From Pseudomonas mediterranea CFBP 5447 (GTDB lineage: Bacteria; Pseudomonadota; Gammaproteobacteria; Pseudomonadales; Pseudomonadaceae), in NCBI RefSeq assembly GCF_000774145.1, contig NZ_KN322985.1, positions 271,910-335,909 on the forward strand: a stretch of DNA of 64,000 nucleotides, given 5' to 3'. This document shows, piece after piece, positions 37,921 to 47,414 of the stretch (its first letter is position 1; the number at the start of each line of letters is the position of its first letter). The notes beneath the pieces are model-generated. The model saw only the letters and a list, made by a program, of their open reading frames with translations, had not been told where the DNA came from and did not search any database. The translations under genes were made by a program, and so were the position numbers.

Positions 37921-38706
37921 ATGAAGCAGACGCAGTACGTGGCCCGCGAGCCCGATGCGCAAGGTTTTATCCACTACCCCGCCGAAGAACATGCGGTGTG
38001 GAACACGCTGATCACCCGCCAGCTGAAAGTCATTGAAGGCCGTGCGTGCCAGGAATACCTGGACGGTATCGACAAGCTTGGCCTGCCCCACGACCGCATT
38101 CCGCAGTTGGGCGAAATCAACAAGGTGTTAGGCGCGACCACGGGCTGGCAAGTTGCCCGGGTGCCGGCGCTGATTCCCTTCCAGACCTTTTTCGAATTGC
38201 TCGCCAGTAAACAGTTTCCGGTGGCGACCTTCATTCGCACCCGCGAAGAACTGGACTACCTGCAAGAGCCGGACATTTTCCACGAGATCTTCGGCCATTG
38301 TCCGCTGCTGACCAACCCTTGGTTCGCCGAATTCACCCACACCTACGGCAAGCTCGGCCTGCAGGCATCCAAGGAAGAACGTGTCTACCTGGCGCGCCTG
38401 TACTGGATGACCATCGAATTCGGGCTGGTGGAAACAGCGCAGGGCCGACGCATCTACGGTGGCGGCATCCTGTCTTCGCCCAAGGAAACCGTGTACTGCC
38501 TGTCGGACGAGCCGGAACACCAGGCCTTCGATCCGCTGGAAGCCATGCGCACGCCATATCGCATCGACATCCTGCAACCGGTGTATTTCGTCCTGCCAGA
38601 GCTCAAGCGCCTGTTCGACCTGGCCCATGAAGACATCATGGGCATGGTCAAGCGCGGTCGGGAACTGGGCCTGCACGCGCCGAAATTTCCGCCGAAAGCT
38701 GCCTGA
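37921..38706 (+). CDS. phhA: Phenylalanine-4-hydroxylase
   Basis: PhhA converts phenylalanine to tyrosine with tetrahydropterin and O2. The 261-residue monomeric bacterial form has the iron ligands His121 and His126 in DIFHEIFGHCPLL and Glu166 in WMTIEFGLV. The ribosome site GGAG lies six bases before the ATG. It is followed by phhB and phhC and is presumably activated by the divergent PhhR. Confidence 0.98.
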   Translation: MKQTQYVAREPDAQGFIHYPAEEHAVWNTLITRQLKVIEGRACQEYLDGIDKLGLPHDRIPQLGEINKVLGATTGWQVARVPALIPFQTFFELLASKQFPVATFIRTREELDYLQEPDIFHEIFGHCPLLTNPWFAEFTHTYGKLGLQASKEERVYLARLYWMTIEFGLVETAQGRRIYGGGILSSPKETVYCLSDEPEHQAFDPLEAMRTPYRIDILQPVYFVLPELKRLFDLAHEDIMGMVKRGRELGLHAPKFPPKAA

Positions 38707-38804
38707 ATGGCGTTTTTTGATTCCAAGTGAGTCTGTTGCACTGCGCAGCTTTGCTTTAGCGTGGGTGCATCGACGTTCTTTCCAATTCGATCCAGGAACA
38801 CACC

Positions 38805-39161
38805 ATGAACACTCTGAACCAAGCCCATTGCGAAGCCTGCCGCGCCGACGCCCCACAGGTCAGCGACGAAGAACTGCCGGTACTGATCAAGCAGATCCCG
38901 GACTGGAACATCGAAGTGCGCGACGGCGTGATGCAGCTGGAAAAGGTTTTCCTGTTCAAGAATTTCAAGCACGCCCTAGCATTCACCAACGCCGTCGGTG
39001 AAATCTCCGAGGCCGAGGGGCATCATCCAGGTCTGCTCACCGAGTGGGGCAAAGTCACCGTGACCTGGTGGAGCCACTCCATCAAGGGCCTGCACCGCAA
39101 CGACTTCATCATGGCCGCGCGCACCGATGACGTGGCCAAGACTGCTGAGGGCCGCAAGTAA
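38805..39161 (+). CDS. phhB: Pterin-4-alpha-carbinolamine dehydratase
   Basis: PhhB recycles the oxidised pterin cofactor of PhhA. The 118-residue protein carries the family motif [20 protein letters not shown], with paired catalytic histidines and the later SH in WWSHSIKGL. Its TAA stop overlaps the phhC ATG by one base. Confidence 0.97.
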   Translation: MNTLNQAHCEACRADAPQVSDEELPVLIKQIPDWNIEVRDGVMQLEKVFLFKNFKHALAFTNAVGEISEAEGHHPGLLTEWGKVTVTWWSHSIKGLHRNDFIMAARTDDVAKTAEGRK

Positions 39162-40354
39162 TGCATTTCGACGCCATCGGCCGGGTACCCGGCGACCCGA
39201 TCCTCGGCCTGATGGAGGCCTACGGCGCGGACAGCAACCCGAGCAAGTTCGACCTGGGCGTGGGCGTTTACAAGGACGCCCAGGGCCTGACGCCGATTCT
39301 CGAATCGGTGAAACAGGCCGAGCGACGGCTGGTGGATCAGCAGACCACCAAGACCTACATCGGCGGTCATGGCGATGCTGCTTTCGGCCGGTCGATCACT
39401 GCGCTCGTCCTGGGTGCCGACGCCTCGCAGATCGCCGAAAAACGCGCCGGCGCCACCCAGACCCCGGGCGGTACCGGCGCCCTGCGCCTGAGCGCCGACT
39501 TCATTGCCCAATGCCTGCCGGGCCGTGGCGTATGGTTGAGCAACCCGACCTGGCCGATCCACGAAACCATCTTCGCCACCGCCGGCGTCAAGGCCAGCCG
39601 CTACCCCTACGTGGGCAGCGACAATCGCCTGGATTTCGAGGCGATGCTGGCGACCCTCAGCCAGGCACCGAAGGGTGACGTGGTCCTGCTGCACGCCTGC
39701 TGCCACAACCCTACCGGTTTCGACCTGTCCCAGGATCAGTGGCGCCAGGTACTGGAGGTGGTGCGCAGCCGTGAGCTGTTGCCGCTGATCGACTTCGCCT
39801 ACCAGGGCTTCGGCGACGGACTGGAACAAGATGCCTGGGCAGTCCGGTTGTTCGCCCAGGCGTTGCCCGAGGTGCTGATCACCAGCTCCTGCTCGAAGAA
39901 CTTCGGCTTGTACTGCGACCGCACCGGTGCGTTGATCGTCTGCGCCCGCAACGCCGACAAGCTGGTGGACATCCGCAGCCAGCTGGCCAACATCGCCCGC
40001 AACCTGTGGTCGACACCGCCGGATCATGGCGCAGCGGTAGTGGCGACAATCCTGGGCGACCCGGAGCTCAAGCGGCTGTGGGCCGACGAAGTGGAAGCCA
40101 TGCGCCTGCGCATCGCCCAGCTACGCAGTGGCCTGCTGGACGCCCTCGAGCCCCACGGCTTACGGGAACGCTTCGCCCATATCGGCGTGCAACGAGGAAT
40201 GTTTTCCTACACCGGCCTGTCGCCGGAACAGGTCAAGCAGCTGCGCGAGCGCCACAGCGTGTACATGGTCGGCACGGGCCGGGCCAACGTGGCCGGTATC
40301 GATGCGACGCGCCTGGATCGGCTGGCCGAGGCGATAGCGGACGTTTGCAAGTAA
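39161..40354 (+). CDS. phhC: Aromatic amino acid aminotransferase
   Basis: PhhC transaminates tyrosine to 4-hydroxyphenylpyruvate, the next step in the pathway. The 397-residue protein is a class I aminotransferase of the AspC/TyrB type, with PLP lysine Lys246 in SSCSKNFGLYCDRTG and the HNPTGFD motif after HACC. It is the third gene of phhABC, overlapping phhB by one base. Confidence 0.95.
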   Translation: MHFDAIGRVPGDPILGLMEAYGADSNPSKFDLGVGVYKDAQGLTPILESVKQAERRLVDQQTTKTYIGGHGDAAFGRSITALVLGADASQIAEKRAGATQTPGGTGALRLSADFIAQCLPGRGVWLSNPTWPIHETIFATAGVKASRYPYVGSDNRLDFEAMLATLSQAPKGDVVLLHACCHNPTGFDLSQDQWRQVLEVVRSRELLPLIDFAYQGFGDGLEQDAWAVRLFAQALPEVLITSSCSKNFGLYCDRTGALIVCARNADKLVDIRSQLANIARNLWSTPPDHGAAVVATILGDPELKRLWADEVEAMRLRIAQLRSGLLDALEPHGLRERFAHIGVQRGMFSYTGLSPEQVKQLRERHSVYMVGTGRANVAGIDATRLDRLAEAIADVCK

Positions 40355-40363
40355 CCGCTACCC

Positions 40364-40498
40364 TGTGGCGAGGGGATTTATCCCCGTTGGGCTGCGCAGC
40401 AGCCCCTCAACTGATTACATAAGAAGTAACCTGACACACCGCGGCGTTCGATCTTGGGGCTGCTGCGCAGCCCAGCGGGGATAAATCCCCTCGCCACA
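40364..40498. repeat. Long inverted repeat, GTGGCGAGGGGAT family
   Basis: Arms of 43 bases (40364-40406 and 40456-40498) are reverse complements with one mismatch, around a 49-base spacer. It fills the space between the convergent phhC and nitroreductase genes, so it may work as a two-way terminator. Confidence 0.88.
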
Positions 40499-40507
40499 AA
40501 AGCGCTG

Positions 40508-41071
40508 CTACAAACCTGTCCACTCGCGAACGAACTCCGCAGTATCTTCCTTCGGTGCCGTCCGCGCTTCTTTCTGCGGTGTGCCCAGGTAAAGGAAGCC
40601 AATCACCTCTTCCCCCACATCAAGACCCAGCCCCTTGGCCACGTGCGGCGAGTAGGCCAGTTCGCCCGTGCGCCACACGCCACCAACGCCCTGGGCATAG
40701 GCCGCCAGCAGGATTCCGTGGGCAGCGCAGCCGGCGGCCAGCAATTGCTCGGATTTCGGGACTTTGAAATGGTCCTGCAAACGCGCGATCACCACCACGA
40801 CCAGCGGCGCCCGCAGCGGACCATTGAGGGCTTTTTCCACAACCGCCTCGGATACCAGCGGATCATTGAATCGCGCCGCGTCGGCCAACAGTTCGCCCAT
40901 GCGATAGCGCGCCTGCCCTTCGACCGTCAGGAAACGCCATGGCCGCAATTGGCCATGATCGGGAGCGCGCATCGCCGCGGCGAACATGATCTCCCGCTGT
41001 TCAGGCGTGGGTGCCGGTTCCACCAGGCGTGGAACGGAAACACGGTTGAGCAAAGCATCGAGAGCCTGCAT
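40508..41071 (-). CDS. YdjA-like nitroreductase family protein
   Basis: This FMN-dependent nitroreductase-fold protein has 187 residues, the size of E. coli YdjA. Visible motifs are AMRAPDHGQLRPWRFL, GCAAHGILLAAYAQGVGGVWRTG and GFLYLGTPQ. The physiological substrate of this subgroup is not known. It stands alone on the minus strand; the other side of its start faces trkH. Confidence 0.93.
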   Translation of the reverse strand: MQALDALLNRVSVPRLVEPAPTPEQREIMFAAAMRAPDHGQLRPWRFLTVEGQARYRMGELLADAARFNDPLVSEAVVEKALNGPLRAPLVVVVIARLQDHFKVPKSEQLLAAGCAAHGILLAAYAQGVGGVWRTGELAYSPHVAKGLGLDVGEEVIGFLYLGTPQKEARTAPKEDTAEFVREWTGL

Positions 41072-41234
41072 CGGCCATCTCCCTGAAAAAATGTCTGGCT
41101 ATTCTAGTGTCCTGTACGGCGAGTCCGTTAGCGCAAATTGGCCGCCGACGCTCACGCCAGTCGCGCCGGGTGCGGTTTACATGCCGCCTAGCGTGGGTAG
41201 AATGGCGCCCTCTCCTTTCACCCGAGCGGACTTC

Positions 41235-42689
41235 ATGGCGTTGCCGACCCTGCGGATCATTGGTTTCATCATCGGCATCTTCCTGATCACCCTGGCGATC
41301 TTCATGGTCGTGCCCATGGCTACCCTGCTGATCTTCGAGCGCACCGGCGACCTGCCATCGTTCCTCTGGTCGAGCATGATCACCTTCGTCGCCGGCCTGG
41401 CCCTGGTGCTTCCCGGACGCCCCGAGCATGTGCACCTGCGCCCGCGGGACATGTACCTGCTGACAGTCAGCAGCTGGCTGGTGGTGTGCATCTTTGCCGC
41501 ATTGCCGTTCCTGCTGACCCAGCACATCAGCTACACGGACTCGTTCTTTGAAAGCATGTCGGGGATCACCGCCACCGGCGCCACGGTCCTGAGCGGCCTC
41601 GACACCATGTCCCCGGGTATCCTGATGTGGCGCTCGCTGCTGCACTGGCTCGGTGGGATCGGCTTCATCGGCATGGCGGTGGCGATCCTGCCGCTGTTGC
41701 GCATCGGCGGCATGCGCCTGTTCCAGACCGAATCCTCGGACCGTTCGGAAAAGGTCATGCCCCGCTCCCACATGGTGGCGCGACTGATCGTGGCGTCCTA
41801 CGTCGGCATTACCATTCTCGGCACCTTGGCACTCTGGTGGGCCGGGATGAGCCCGTTCGATGCCGTCAACCATTCGATGTCGGCGATCTCCACCGGCGGC
41901 TTCTCCACCTCGGACCTGTCCCTGGCCAAATGGACCGAGCCGGCGGTGCACTGGGTCGCCATTGTCATCATGATCCTCGGCAGCCTGCCGTTCGCCCTGT
42001 ACGTCTCGACGCTGCGGGGCCATCGCCGGGCGCTGATCAAGGACCAGCAGGTCCAGGGCCTGATCGGCGTGCTGCTGGTGACCTGGCTGGTGCTCGGCAC
42101 CTGGTACTGGGCCACCACCGACCTGCATTGGCTGGACGCGCTACGGCACGTGGCGTTGAACGTGACATCGATTATCACCACCACCGGTTTCGCCTTGGGG
42201 GACTACAGCCTCTGGGGCAATTTCTCGCTGATGCTGTTCTTCTACCTGGGGTTCGTCGGCGGCTGTTCAGGGTCGACGGCCGGCGGGATCAAGATCTTTC
42301 GCTTCCAGGTCGCCTACATCCTGCTCCGTGCCAACCTGATGCAACTGATTCACCCCCGGGCGGTGATCAAGCAGAAATACAACGGTCACCGCCTCGACGA
42401 AGAAATCGTGCGGTCGATCCTGACGTTTTCGTTCTTTTTCGCCATCACCATCTGCGTGATCGCCCTGTTGCTGTCGCTGCTGGGGGTGGAGTGGATGACG
42501 GCGCTGACCGGCGCGGCCAGCACGGTGTCCGGTGTCGGCCCCGGGTTGGGGGAAACCATCGGCCCGGCCGGCAACTTCGCACCGTTGCCGGACGCCGCCA
42601 AGTGGATTCTGTCCGGCGGCATGCTGCTGGGCAGACTGGAAATCATCACGGTGTTCGTGTTGTGCATCCCGGCGTTCTGGCGTCACTGA
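41235..42689 (+). CDS. trkH: Trk potassium uptake protein TrkH
   Basis: TrkH is the membrane subunit of a K+ uptake channel that works with TrkA. The 484-residue protein, the same size as the E. coli one, has the four pore-loop repeats: SGITATGATVL, SAISTGGFSTS, SIITTTGFALG and STVSGVGPGLG. Many hydrophobic segments are present. The ATG chosen begins MALPTLRIIGFIIGIF; frames further upstream lack TrkH similarity. Its last 44 bases overlap the convergent AraC gene. Confidence 0.96.
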   Translation: MALPTLRIIGFIIGIFLITLAIFMVVPMATLLIFERTGDLPSFLWSSMITFVAGLALVLPGRPEHVHLRPRDMYLLTVSSWLVVCIFAALPFLLTQHISYTDSFFESMSGITATGATVLSGLDTMSPGILMWRSLLHWLGGIGFIGMAVAILPLLRIGGMRLFQTESSDRSEKVMPRSHMVARLIVASYVGITILGTLALWWAGMSPFDAVNHSMSAISTGGFSTSDLSLAKWTEPAVHWVAIVIMILGSLPFALYVSTLRGHRRALIKDQQVQGLIGVLLVTWLVLGTWYWATTDLHWLDALRHVALNVTSIITTTGFALGDYSLWGNFSLMLFFYLGFVGGCSGSTAGGIKIFRFQVAYILLRANLMQLIHPRAVIKQKYNGHRLDEEIVRSILTFSFFFAITICVIALLLSLLGVEWMTALTGAASTVSGVGPGLGETIGPAGNFAPLPDAAKWILSGGMLLGRLEIITVFVLCIPAFWRH

Positions 42690-43701
42690 CCGCTTTGGCG
42701 AACCTCGCCGCCCGGTATTCGCCGGGCGTGGCATCGAACCAGCGGCGGAAGGCGCGAAAGAAATTGCTCGGGTCGGCGAACCCCAACAGATAGGCGATCT
42801 GCAGCAAGGTCATGGCCGGCTGCGCCAGGTACTGCTCGGCCAGTTCGCGACGGGTGTCGTCGAGCAAGGCCTGGAAACTGGTGCCCTCCTCCTGCAAGCG
42901 CCGTTGCAAGGTGCGCTGGGACAAGTGCAGCGCCTGCGCCACCACGTCACGCTTGGGTTCGCCCTGGGGCAACAACCGACACAACACCTGGCGCGCCTTG
43001 TGGGTCACCCGGCTTTCCGAGAAGCGCGCCAGGTACTCACCGGCAAACCGGTCGTGAAGCTGCGCCATGGCCTCGTTGGCCGTGGGCAGCGGCGCCTCCA
43101 TATCGGCCTGCTTGAAGACCAGCGCATCAAAGGGTGCACCGAACACCAGCGGCGCGCAGAACGCCTGTTGATAAGGTGCCCGGTCGACCGGTTCGGCCCC
43201 CTGGAACAGCACTTTGACCGGATGCAGGGTACGTCCGGTCAGCCAGTTACACAGGCTCAGCGCACAAGCCAGGGACGCCTCGGTACTTTGCCGGGTGGTG
43301 GGGAGATGATCGCCGTGCACCGTCAGAATCAGCGCGTAGTTGCCTTCCATCTGGCGGATGCTCACATCGGCACTTTCGGCAATGATCCGCTGGTAGCGCA
43401 CCAGTCGCTGGAAACCTTCGATCAGTGTTCGGCTGGACATGAGGGCGTAACCGACCACATGGAACGATGCCGGGCGCACCACCTTGCCCATGTTCAGGCC
43501 AATGGCCGGGTTGCCCGACAGCTCCACCGCCAGTTGCCAGAGCCGCGTCATCGAATCCTGGGGAAAACGTGCGTCCGGATCTTCCAACGCGTCAAAGTCC
43601 AGCCCCAATTGATTGAACAGCACACGACAATCCAGGCCGTCCATTTCCAGCGCCTTGACAATCCCCATCGCCCAGCTTGAAGAAGTCGTTCGTTCGCTCA
43701 T
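42646..43701 (-). CDS. AraC family transcriptional regulator
   Basis: The 351-residue protein is of the OruR/ArgR-like AraC type: a long N-terminal ligand domain (Arabinose_bd, about 20-215) and a C-terminal double helix-turn-helix with VAQALHLSQRTLQRRLQ and ILGF-like LLGFADPSNFFRAFRRW. The start MSERTTSSSW is the first plausible one for this subfamily. Its target is unknown. The C-terminus extends about 20 residues past the usual end and overlaps the trkH 3' end. Confidence 0.92.
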   Translation of the reverse strand: MSERTTSSSWAMGIVKALEMDGLDCRVLFNQLGLDFDALEDPDARFPQDSMTRLWQLAVELSGNPAIGLNMGKVVRPASFHVVGYALMSSRTLIEGFQRLVRYQRIIAESADVSIRQMEGNYALILTVHGDHLPTTRQSTEASLACALSLCNWLTGRTLHPVKVLFQGAEPVDRAPYQQAFCAPLVFGAPFDALVFKQADMEAPLPTANEAMAQLHDRFAGEYLARFSESRVTHKARQVLCRLLPQGEPKRDVVAQALHLSQRTLQRRLQEEGTSFQALLDDTRRELAEQYLAQPAMTLLQIAYLLGFADPSNFFRAFRRWFDATPGEYRAARFAKAVSDARTPGCTTRTP

Positions 43702-43838
43702 GACGTATCGCTTGCATGACAAGCCGCAGAGTACGGCCGGATTTGCGAAGGATACTAAAGTGGCGCTCATTGTCACTGGCCGTTGCAGATGATCACTCTA
43801 GACTTGGAAACAGAGCCATCACCAAAGAGCCTGCAGTC

Positions 43839-44150
43839 TTGGAAAACATCAGAGAATTCAAGAGTTTTGCCGACTTCTATCCGTACTACCTGGGCGAGCA
43901 CAGCAACAGTACCTGCCGACAACTGCACTTCATCGGCACTTCCCTGGTCATCCTGATTCTCGTCCTGGCCGTTGTCGCAACGGCCTGGTGGTGGTTGATC
44001 GCCTTACCCCTGGCCGGCTACGGCTTTGCCTGGGTCGGGCACTTCTTCTTCGAAAAGAACCGGCCGGCCACCTTCAAGCACCCGCTCTACAGCCTGCTGG
44101 GCGATTTCGTCATGTACCGCGACATGCTGCGGGGCAAGGTTCCGTTCTAG
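43839..44150 (+). CDS. DUF962 / Mpo1-like membrane protein
   Basis: This small integral membrane protein has 103 residues from a TTG start (LENIREFKSFADFYPYYLGEHSN). It has two hydrophobic segments (about 32-68) and conserved histidines in GEHSN, LHFIG, GHFFFEKNRP and FKHP. In yeast Mpo1 such histidines bind iron for 2-hydroxy fatty acid dioxygenation; the bacterial function is not known. TTG is chosen because no ATG lies at the family start and AAAGAG is nine bases upstream; a longer frame begins at 43716. Confidence 0.85.
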   Translation: MENIREFKSFADFYPYYLGEHSNSTCRQLHFIGTSLVILILVLAVVATAWWWLIALPLAGYGFAWVGHFFFEKNRPATFKHPLYSLLGDFVMYRDMLRGKVPF

Positions 44151-44165
44151 GAAAGAACCGTCCCC

Positions 44166-44270
44166 TGTGGCGAGGGGATTTATCCCCGCTGGGGTGCGTA
44201 GCGCCCCCTATAAGCTTCAACTAAATGTATCAGGCTGCTTTTTTTTTGGGGCTGCTTCGCACCGCCACAG
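44166..44270. repeat. Damaged inverted repeat, GTGGCGAGGGGAT family
   Basis: The left arm (44166-44210) is intact. The right arm is only GGGGCTGCTTCGCA joined directly to CCGCCACAG, so about 23 central bases of the arm are missing, and a T9 run precedes it. The copy has probably decayed by internal deletion. Confidence 0.7.
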
Positions 44271-44285
44271 GTAACTGTGTCAGGC

Positions 44286-45101
44286 TCAGGCCGGCTCGGC
44301 GACTTTGAGGGCTTTCAGCTGGGCTTCGCGTGCCTGGGCATCCGCCAACCGGTACAACTCGATCGAGCCGTCCCAATGCTCGATCAGCGCCGTACAGGAT
44401 TCGACCCAGTCGCCGCAGTTGAGGTATTCGACCTCCCCCACCTTGCGGATCTCGGCGTGGTGGATATGGCCGCACACCACACCGTGCAATTCGCGCTTCA
44501 CGCACTCATGGGCGATGGCTTCTTCGAAGTCGCTGATGAAGCTGACGGCGGTCTTGACCTTGTGCTTGAGGTACGCCGATAACGACCAGTAGCCGTAGCC
44601 ATACCGAGCCCGCCAATGGTTGAGCCAGCGGTTGAGCGTAAGGGTGAATTCGTAGGCCGAGTCACCGAGAAACGCCAGCCAACGGTGGTAGCGGGTGATG
44701 ACGTCGAACTGGTCGCCGTGAATCACCAGCAGGTGCCGGCCATCGGCGGTGACGTGCACCGCCTCGTCTACCAATTGGATATTGCCCAGGATCAGCTTCG
44801 AATAGCGGCGCAGGAATTCGTCGTGATTGCCGGTGACGTAGATCACCTCGGTGCCGCGCTTGCTCATGGTCAGCAAACGCCGGATGACGTTGGTGTGGGC
44901 CTGGGGCCAGTACATGCCGCCACGCAGTTTCCAGCCATCGATGATGTCACCGACCAGATAGATCTTGTCGGCGTGATAGCCCTTGAGGAACTGCGACAAA
45001 TGTTCGGCCTGGCAATCCCGGGTACCGAGGTGCACATCGGAAATCCACAGGGTGCGGACACGCTGCTTGCGGCTGGGTCTGGCGAGCTCGGCGCTGGTCA
45101 T
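44286..45101 (-). CDS. LpxH-like metallophosphoesterase
   Basis: This calcineurin-type phosphoesterase has 271 residues with the metal ligands in ISDVHLGTRD, VGDIIDGW, TGNHDEFLR, IHGDQFD and CGHIHHAE. The closest fit is the UDP-2,3-diacylglucosamine pyrophosphatase-like branch, but it is longer than typical LpxH, so it is probably a paralogue of unknown substrate. The start has AGAGGGG six bases upstream. Confidence 0.88.
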   Translation of the reverse strand: MTSAELARPSRKQRVRTLWISDVHLGTRDCQAEHLSQFLKGYHADKIYLVGDIIDGWKLRGGMYWPQAHTNVIRRLLTMSKRGTEVIYVTGNHDEFLRRYSKLILGNIQLVDEAVHVTADGRHLLVIHGDQFDVITRYHRWLAFLGDSAYEFTLTLNRWLNHWRARYGYGYWSLSAYLKHKVKTAVSFISDFEEAIAHECVKRELHGVVCGHIHHAEIRKVGEVEYLNCGDWVESCTALIEHWDGSIELYRLADAQAREAQLKALKVAEPA

Positions 45102-45234
45102 GAGCAACCCCTCTGATCGTTTTCACCACTGTGCACAGCAGCGGTTAATGGTCCGTGACAGGCACATGTCGATTACATGACAAGGCAACGCGACGTACCT
45201 TCGGTTATGCTGGCGACCTGCCCGGGAGACCGCG

Positions 45235-45984
45235 ATGAGACCGATCCTCACGCTCCGCCACTACAGCCATGACCTGATTGTCCACAGCCACGACCACGCC
45301 CAACTGGTCTTCGGCCTGTCGGGCGCGCTGGATTTCGAGGTGGAGGGCCGTGGCAGCCAGGTGGTGCAGCAGAGTTTCGTGGTAGTGCCGGCCGGTGCTC
45401 ATCACGCCTGCGGCAGCCCGCGCGGCAGCCAGTGCCTGGTGCTGGACGTCCCGGACGATAAGTGGGTCGCCCAGTGCCTGGGGGATCACGCCGATGCCAG
45501 CCGGCGCTTGCTGGACAGCACTGCCCGCCGGCCCCTGGATGCGGGACAAAGCCAGTTGGTCAGTTGGCTCGCGGGCAGCCCGGTGAACGATCCGCTGATC
45601 GCCCAGCAAGGAGCGGTACTGCTCCTGGCCAGCCTCAATGGTACTCCCCAGGAACCGACCGGCCGCCGGCGCCTGCCCTACGCCGCCCTCGACGCGCACA
45701 TCGACCAATATGCCGCCTATCCCCTGCAAGTGGCGGACCTGGCGCGGATCGCGGGACTTTCCGCCGCTCGCCTGCATGCCCGCTTCGTCGCCGAATGCGG
45801 GCAGACTCCGATGGACTACATCCGCAGCCGCCGCTTGCACAAGGCCGTAGCGCTGCTGCGCGACTCGGACCTGCCTATCGGCGAGATCGCCCACCGGGTC
45901 GGCTACAGCTCCCAGAGCGCCTTTGCCGCGGCGATACTGCGCGAGTTCGGCAGCTCGCCGGGCAAACTGCGGCGTTCGCGCTAG
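45235..45984 (+). CDS. AraC regulator with cupin domain
   Basis: The 249-residue protein has an N-terminal cupin sensor (SHDHAQLVFGLSGALDFEVEG, PAGAHHACGSP) and a C-terminal AraC domain (LARIAGLSAARLHARFVAE, IAHRVGYSSQSAFAAAILREFG). It precedes an EamA transporter on the same strand, about 190 bases away, and could control that gene; this is inference. Confidence 0.92.
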   Translation: MRPILTLRHYSHDLIVHSHDHAQLVFGLSGALDFEVEGRGSQVVQQSFVVVPAGAHHACGSPRGSQCLVLDVPDDKWVAQCLGDHADASRRLLDSTARRPLDAGQSQLVSWLAGSPVNDPLIAQQGAVLLLASLNGTPQEPTGRRRLPYAALDAHIDQYAAYPLQVADLARIAGLSAARLHARFVAECGQTPMDYIRSRRLHKAVALLRDSDLPIGEIAHRVGYSSQSAFAAAILREFGSSPGKLRRSR

Positions 45985-46051
45985 CCTGGCGCTAAAAAAC
46001 GCCAGGATCGCGACAGACAGCCACTCATCCAAAGGTTTAAATATTGATCTC

Positions 46052-46140
46052 TGTGGGAGCGAGCCTGCTCGCGATAGCGGTCTGCCAGCCAATACTGCAT
46101 TGACTGATCCAGTGCTATTGCGAGCAGGCTCGCTCCCACA
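46052..46140. repeat. Paired REP element (REPIN)
   Basis: Arms 46052-46078 and 46114-46140 are nearly exact reverse complements, differing only at GCGATAGC/GCTATTGC, around a 35-base spacer. It sits between the AraC gene and the EamA gene. Confidence 0.88.
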
Positions 46141-46171
46141 GGGAATAGTGATGGCTGATCTAAGGACTGCA

Positions 46172-47062
46172 ATGACTCCCCGTACCGCCCTGGGCGCCCT
46201 GCATATCGGCGCACTGATGTTTGGCCTGACCGGTGTGTTCGGCAAACTCGCCGCCGCCTCGCCGGCGATCATCGTCTTTGGCCGCGCCGGTTTTGCCGTG
46301 CTGGCCCTGGCGGTGTTTGCCCGCTTCGCCAGCAATACCCCATGGCAGAAACTCCGGCCGCGGGACGGCTGGCGACTGCTGCTGAGCGGGCTGTTGTTGA
46401 CCGGGCATTGGGTGAGTTTTTTCATCGCGGTGAAAGTCGCCGGGGTGGCGATCGCCACGCTGGGGTTTGCCAGTTTCCCGGCCTTCACGGTACTGCTCGA
46501 AGGACTGGTGTTTCGCGAGCGGATTCGGGCCAATGAAATCCTGCTGGTGATGTTGGTAAGCATCGGCCTGGTGCTGGTCACGCCGGACTTCGACCTGGCC
46601 AGTGGCGCCACTACCGGCCTGCTATGGGCAGTGGCATCAGGGTTGCTGTTTTCCCTGCTGTCGCTGACCAACCGTGCCGGCGCAGGCTTCGTGCCGCCCG
46701 TACAGGCGGCCCTGTGTCAGAACCTGGTGGTGGGGGTATGCCTGTTGCCGCTGGCCGCGCCACAACTGAGCGCGGTGCGCCCCCTCGACTGGCTGTGGAT
46801 CGGCCTGCTCGGCGTGTTCTGCACCGGCCTGGCCCACAGCCTGTTCGTCGCCAGCCTGGAGGTGATCAAGGCCCGCACGGCGGCGGTGGTGTTCGCCATG
46901 GAGCCGGTTTACGGCATCGGCATGGCTTGGCTGCTGTTCGGTGAGACGCCGACGTTGCGCATGCTCTCGGGCGGCACGCTGATCATCGCCGCCATCGTGG
47001 TGTCGAGCCGGCTAAGCGGCGCGAAAAAACCGCTGGCAGGCAGCGAAGCGCCCTCTCACTGA
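46172..47062 (+). CDS. EamA family (DMT) transporter
   Basis: This inner membrane transporter of the drug/metabolite superfamily has 296 residues and the ten hydrophobic segments of two EamA repeats; the second repeat contains EVIKARTAAVVFAMEPVYGIG, a typical DMT motif. Substrate cannot be told. The ATG at 46172 has AAGGA five bases before it; an ATG at 46151 is also possible. Its end overlaps the convergent SelW-like gene by seven bases. Confidence 0.9.
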   Translation: MTPRTALGALHIGALMFGLTGVFGKLAAASPAIIVFGRAGFAVLALAVFARFASNTPWQKLRPRDGWRLLLSGLLLTGHWVSFFIAVKVAGVAIATLGFASFPAFTVLLEGLVFRERIRANEILLVMLVSIGLVLVTPDFDLASGATTGLLWAVASGLLFSLLSLTNRAGAGFVPPVQAALCQNLVVGVCLLPLAAPQLSAVRPLDWLWIGLLGVFCTGLAHSLFVASLEVIKARTAAVVFAMEPVYGIGMAWLLFGETPTLRMLSGGTLIIAAIVVSSRLSGAKKPLAGSEAPSH

Positions 47063-47343
47063 ACCCGGTCGTTGTGGCCCAGGTCCCGCTCCGGATCGAT
47101 CCGGTCACGGACCCGCTGCTTGAGCGCCTTGGCCTCGGGGAAACCGCCGTCGGCCTTGCGCTCCCAGATCTGCTCGCCATCGCAACTGATGTGGAACACC
47201 CCGCCGGTGCCCGGCACCAGGGACACCTTGCCCAGATCGTCACCGAAGGTACTGAGCAGTTCCTGGGCCAGCCAGGCAGCGCGCAGCAACCATTGGCACT
47301 GGGTGCAATAGGTAATGATGATTTCCGGTTTTTGCTCGGTCAT
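47056..47343 (-). CDS. SelT/SelW/SelH (Rdx) family protein
   Basis: A small thioredoxin-fold protein of 95 residues with the redox motif CTQC near the N-terminus (EIIITYCTQCQWLLRAAW) and the family end GTGGVFHISCDGEQIWERK. Selenocysteine of animal relatives is Cys here. Function unknown; a redox role is likely from the CxxC. Confidence 0.92.
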   Translation of the reverse strand: MTEQKPEIIITYCTQCQWLLRAAWLAQELLSTFGDDLGKVSLVPGTGGVFHISCDGEQIWERKADGGFPEAKALKQRVRDRIDPERDLGHNDRVQ

Positions 47344-47375
47344 TGCGGGTCGACTCGTGGCTTCGAAGGCGCCGC

Positions 47376-47381
47376 TATAAT
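47376..47381 (+). promoter_or_regulatory. Possible -10 box of plpD
   Basis: A perfect TATAAT lies 34 bases upstream of the patatin-type autotransporter ATG. No good -35 is seen at 17 bases; TCGACT lies 20 bases away. It is therefore only a candidate. Confidence 0.4.
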
Positions 47382-47414
47382 ACTCGCCTTTGACCGTCCG
47401 CCCCGAGATTGACG

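Noticed and set aside
45205..46671. 488-codon minus-strand frame over the AraC and EamA genes
   Set aside because: Both plus-strand genes have clear motifs; the minus frame runs through a REPIN and has none.
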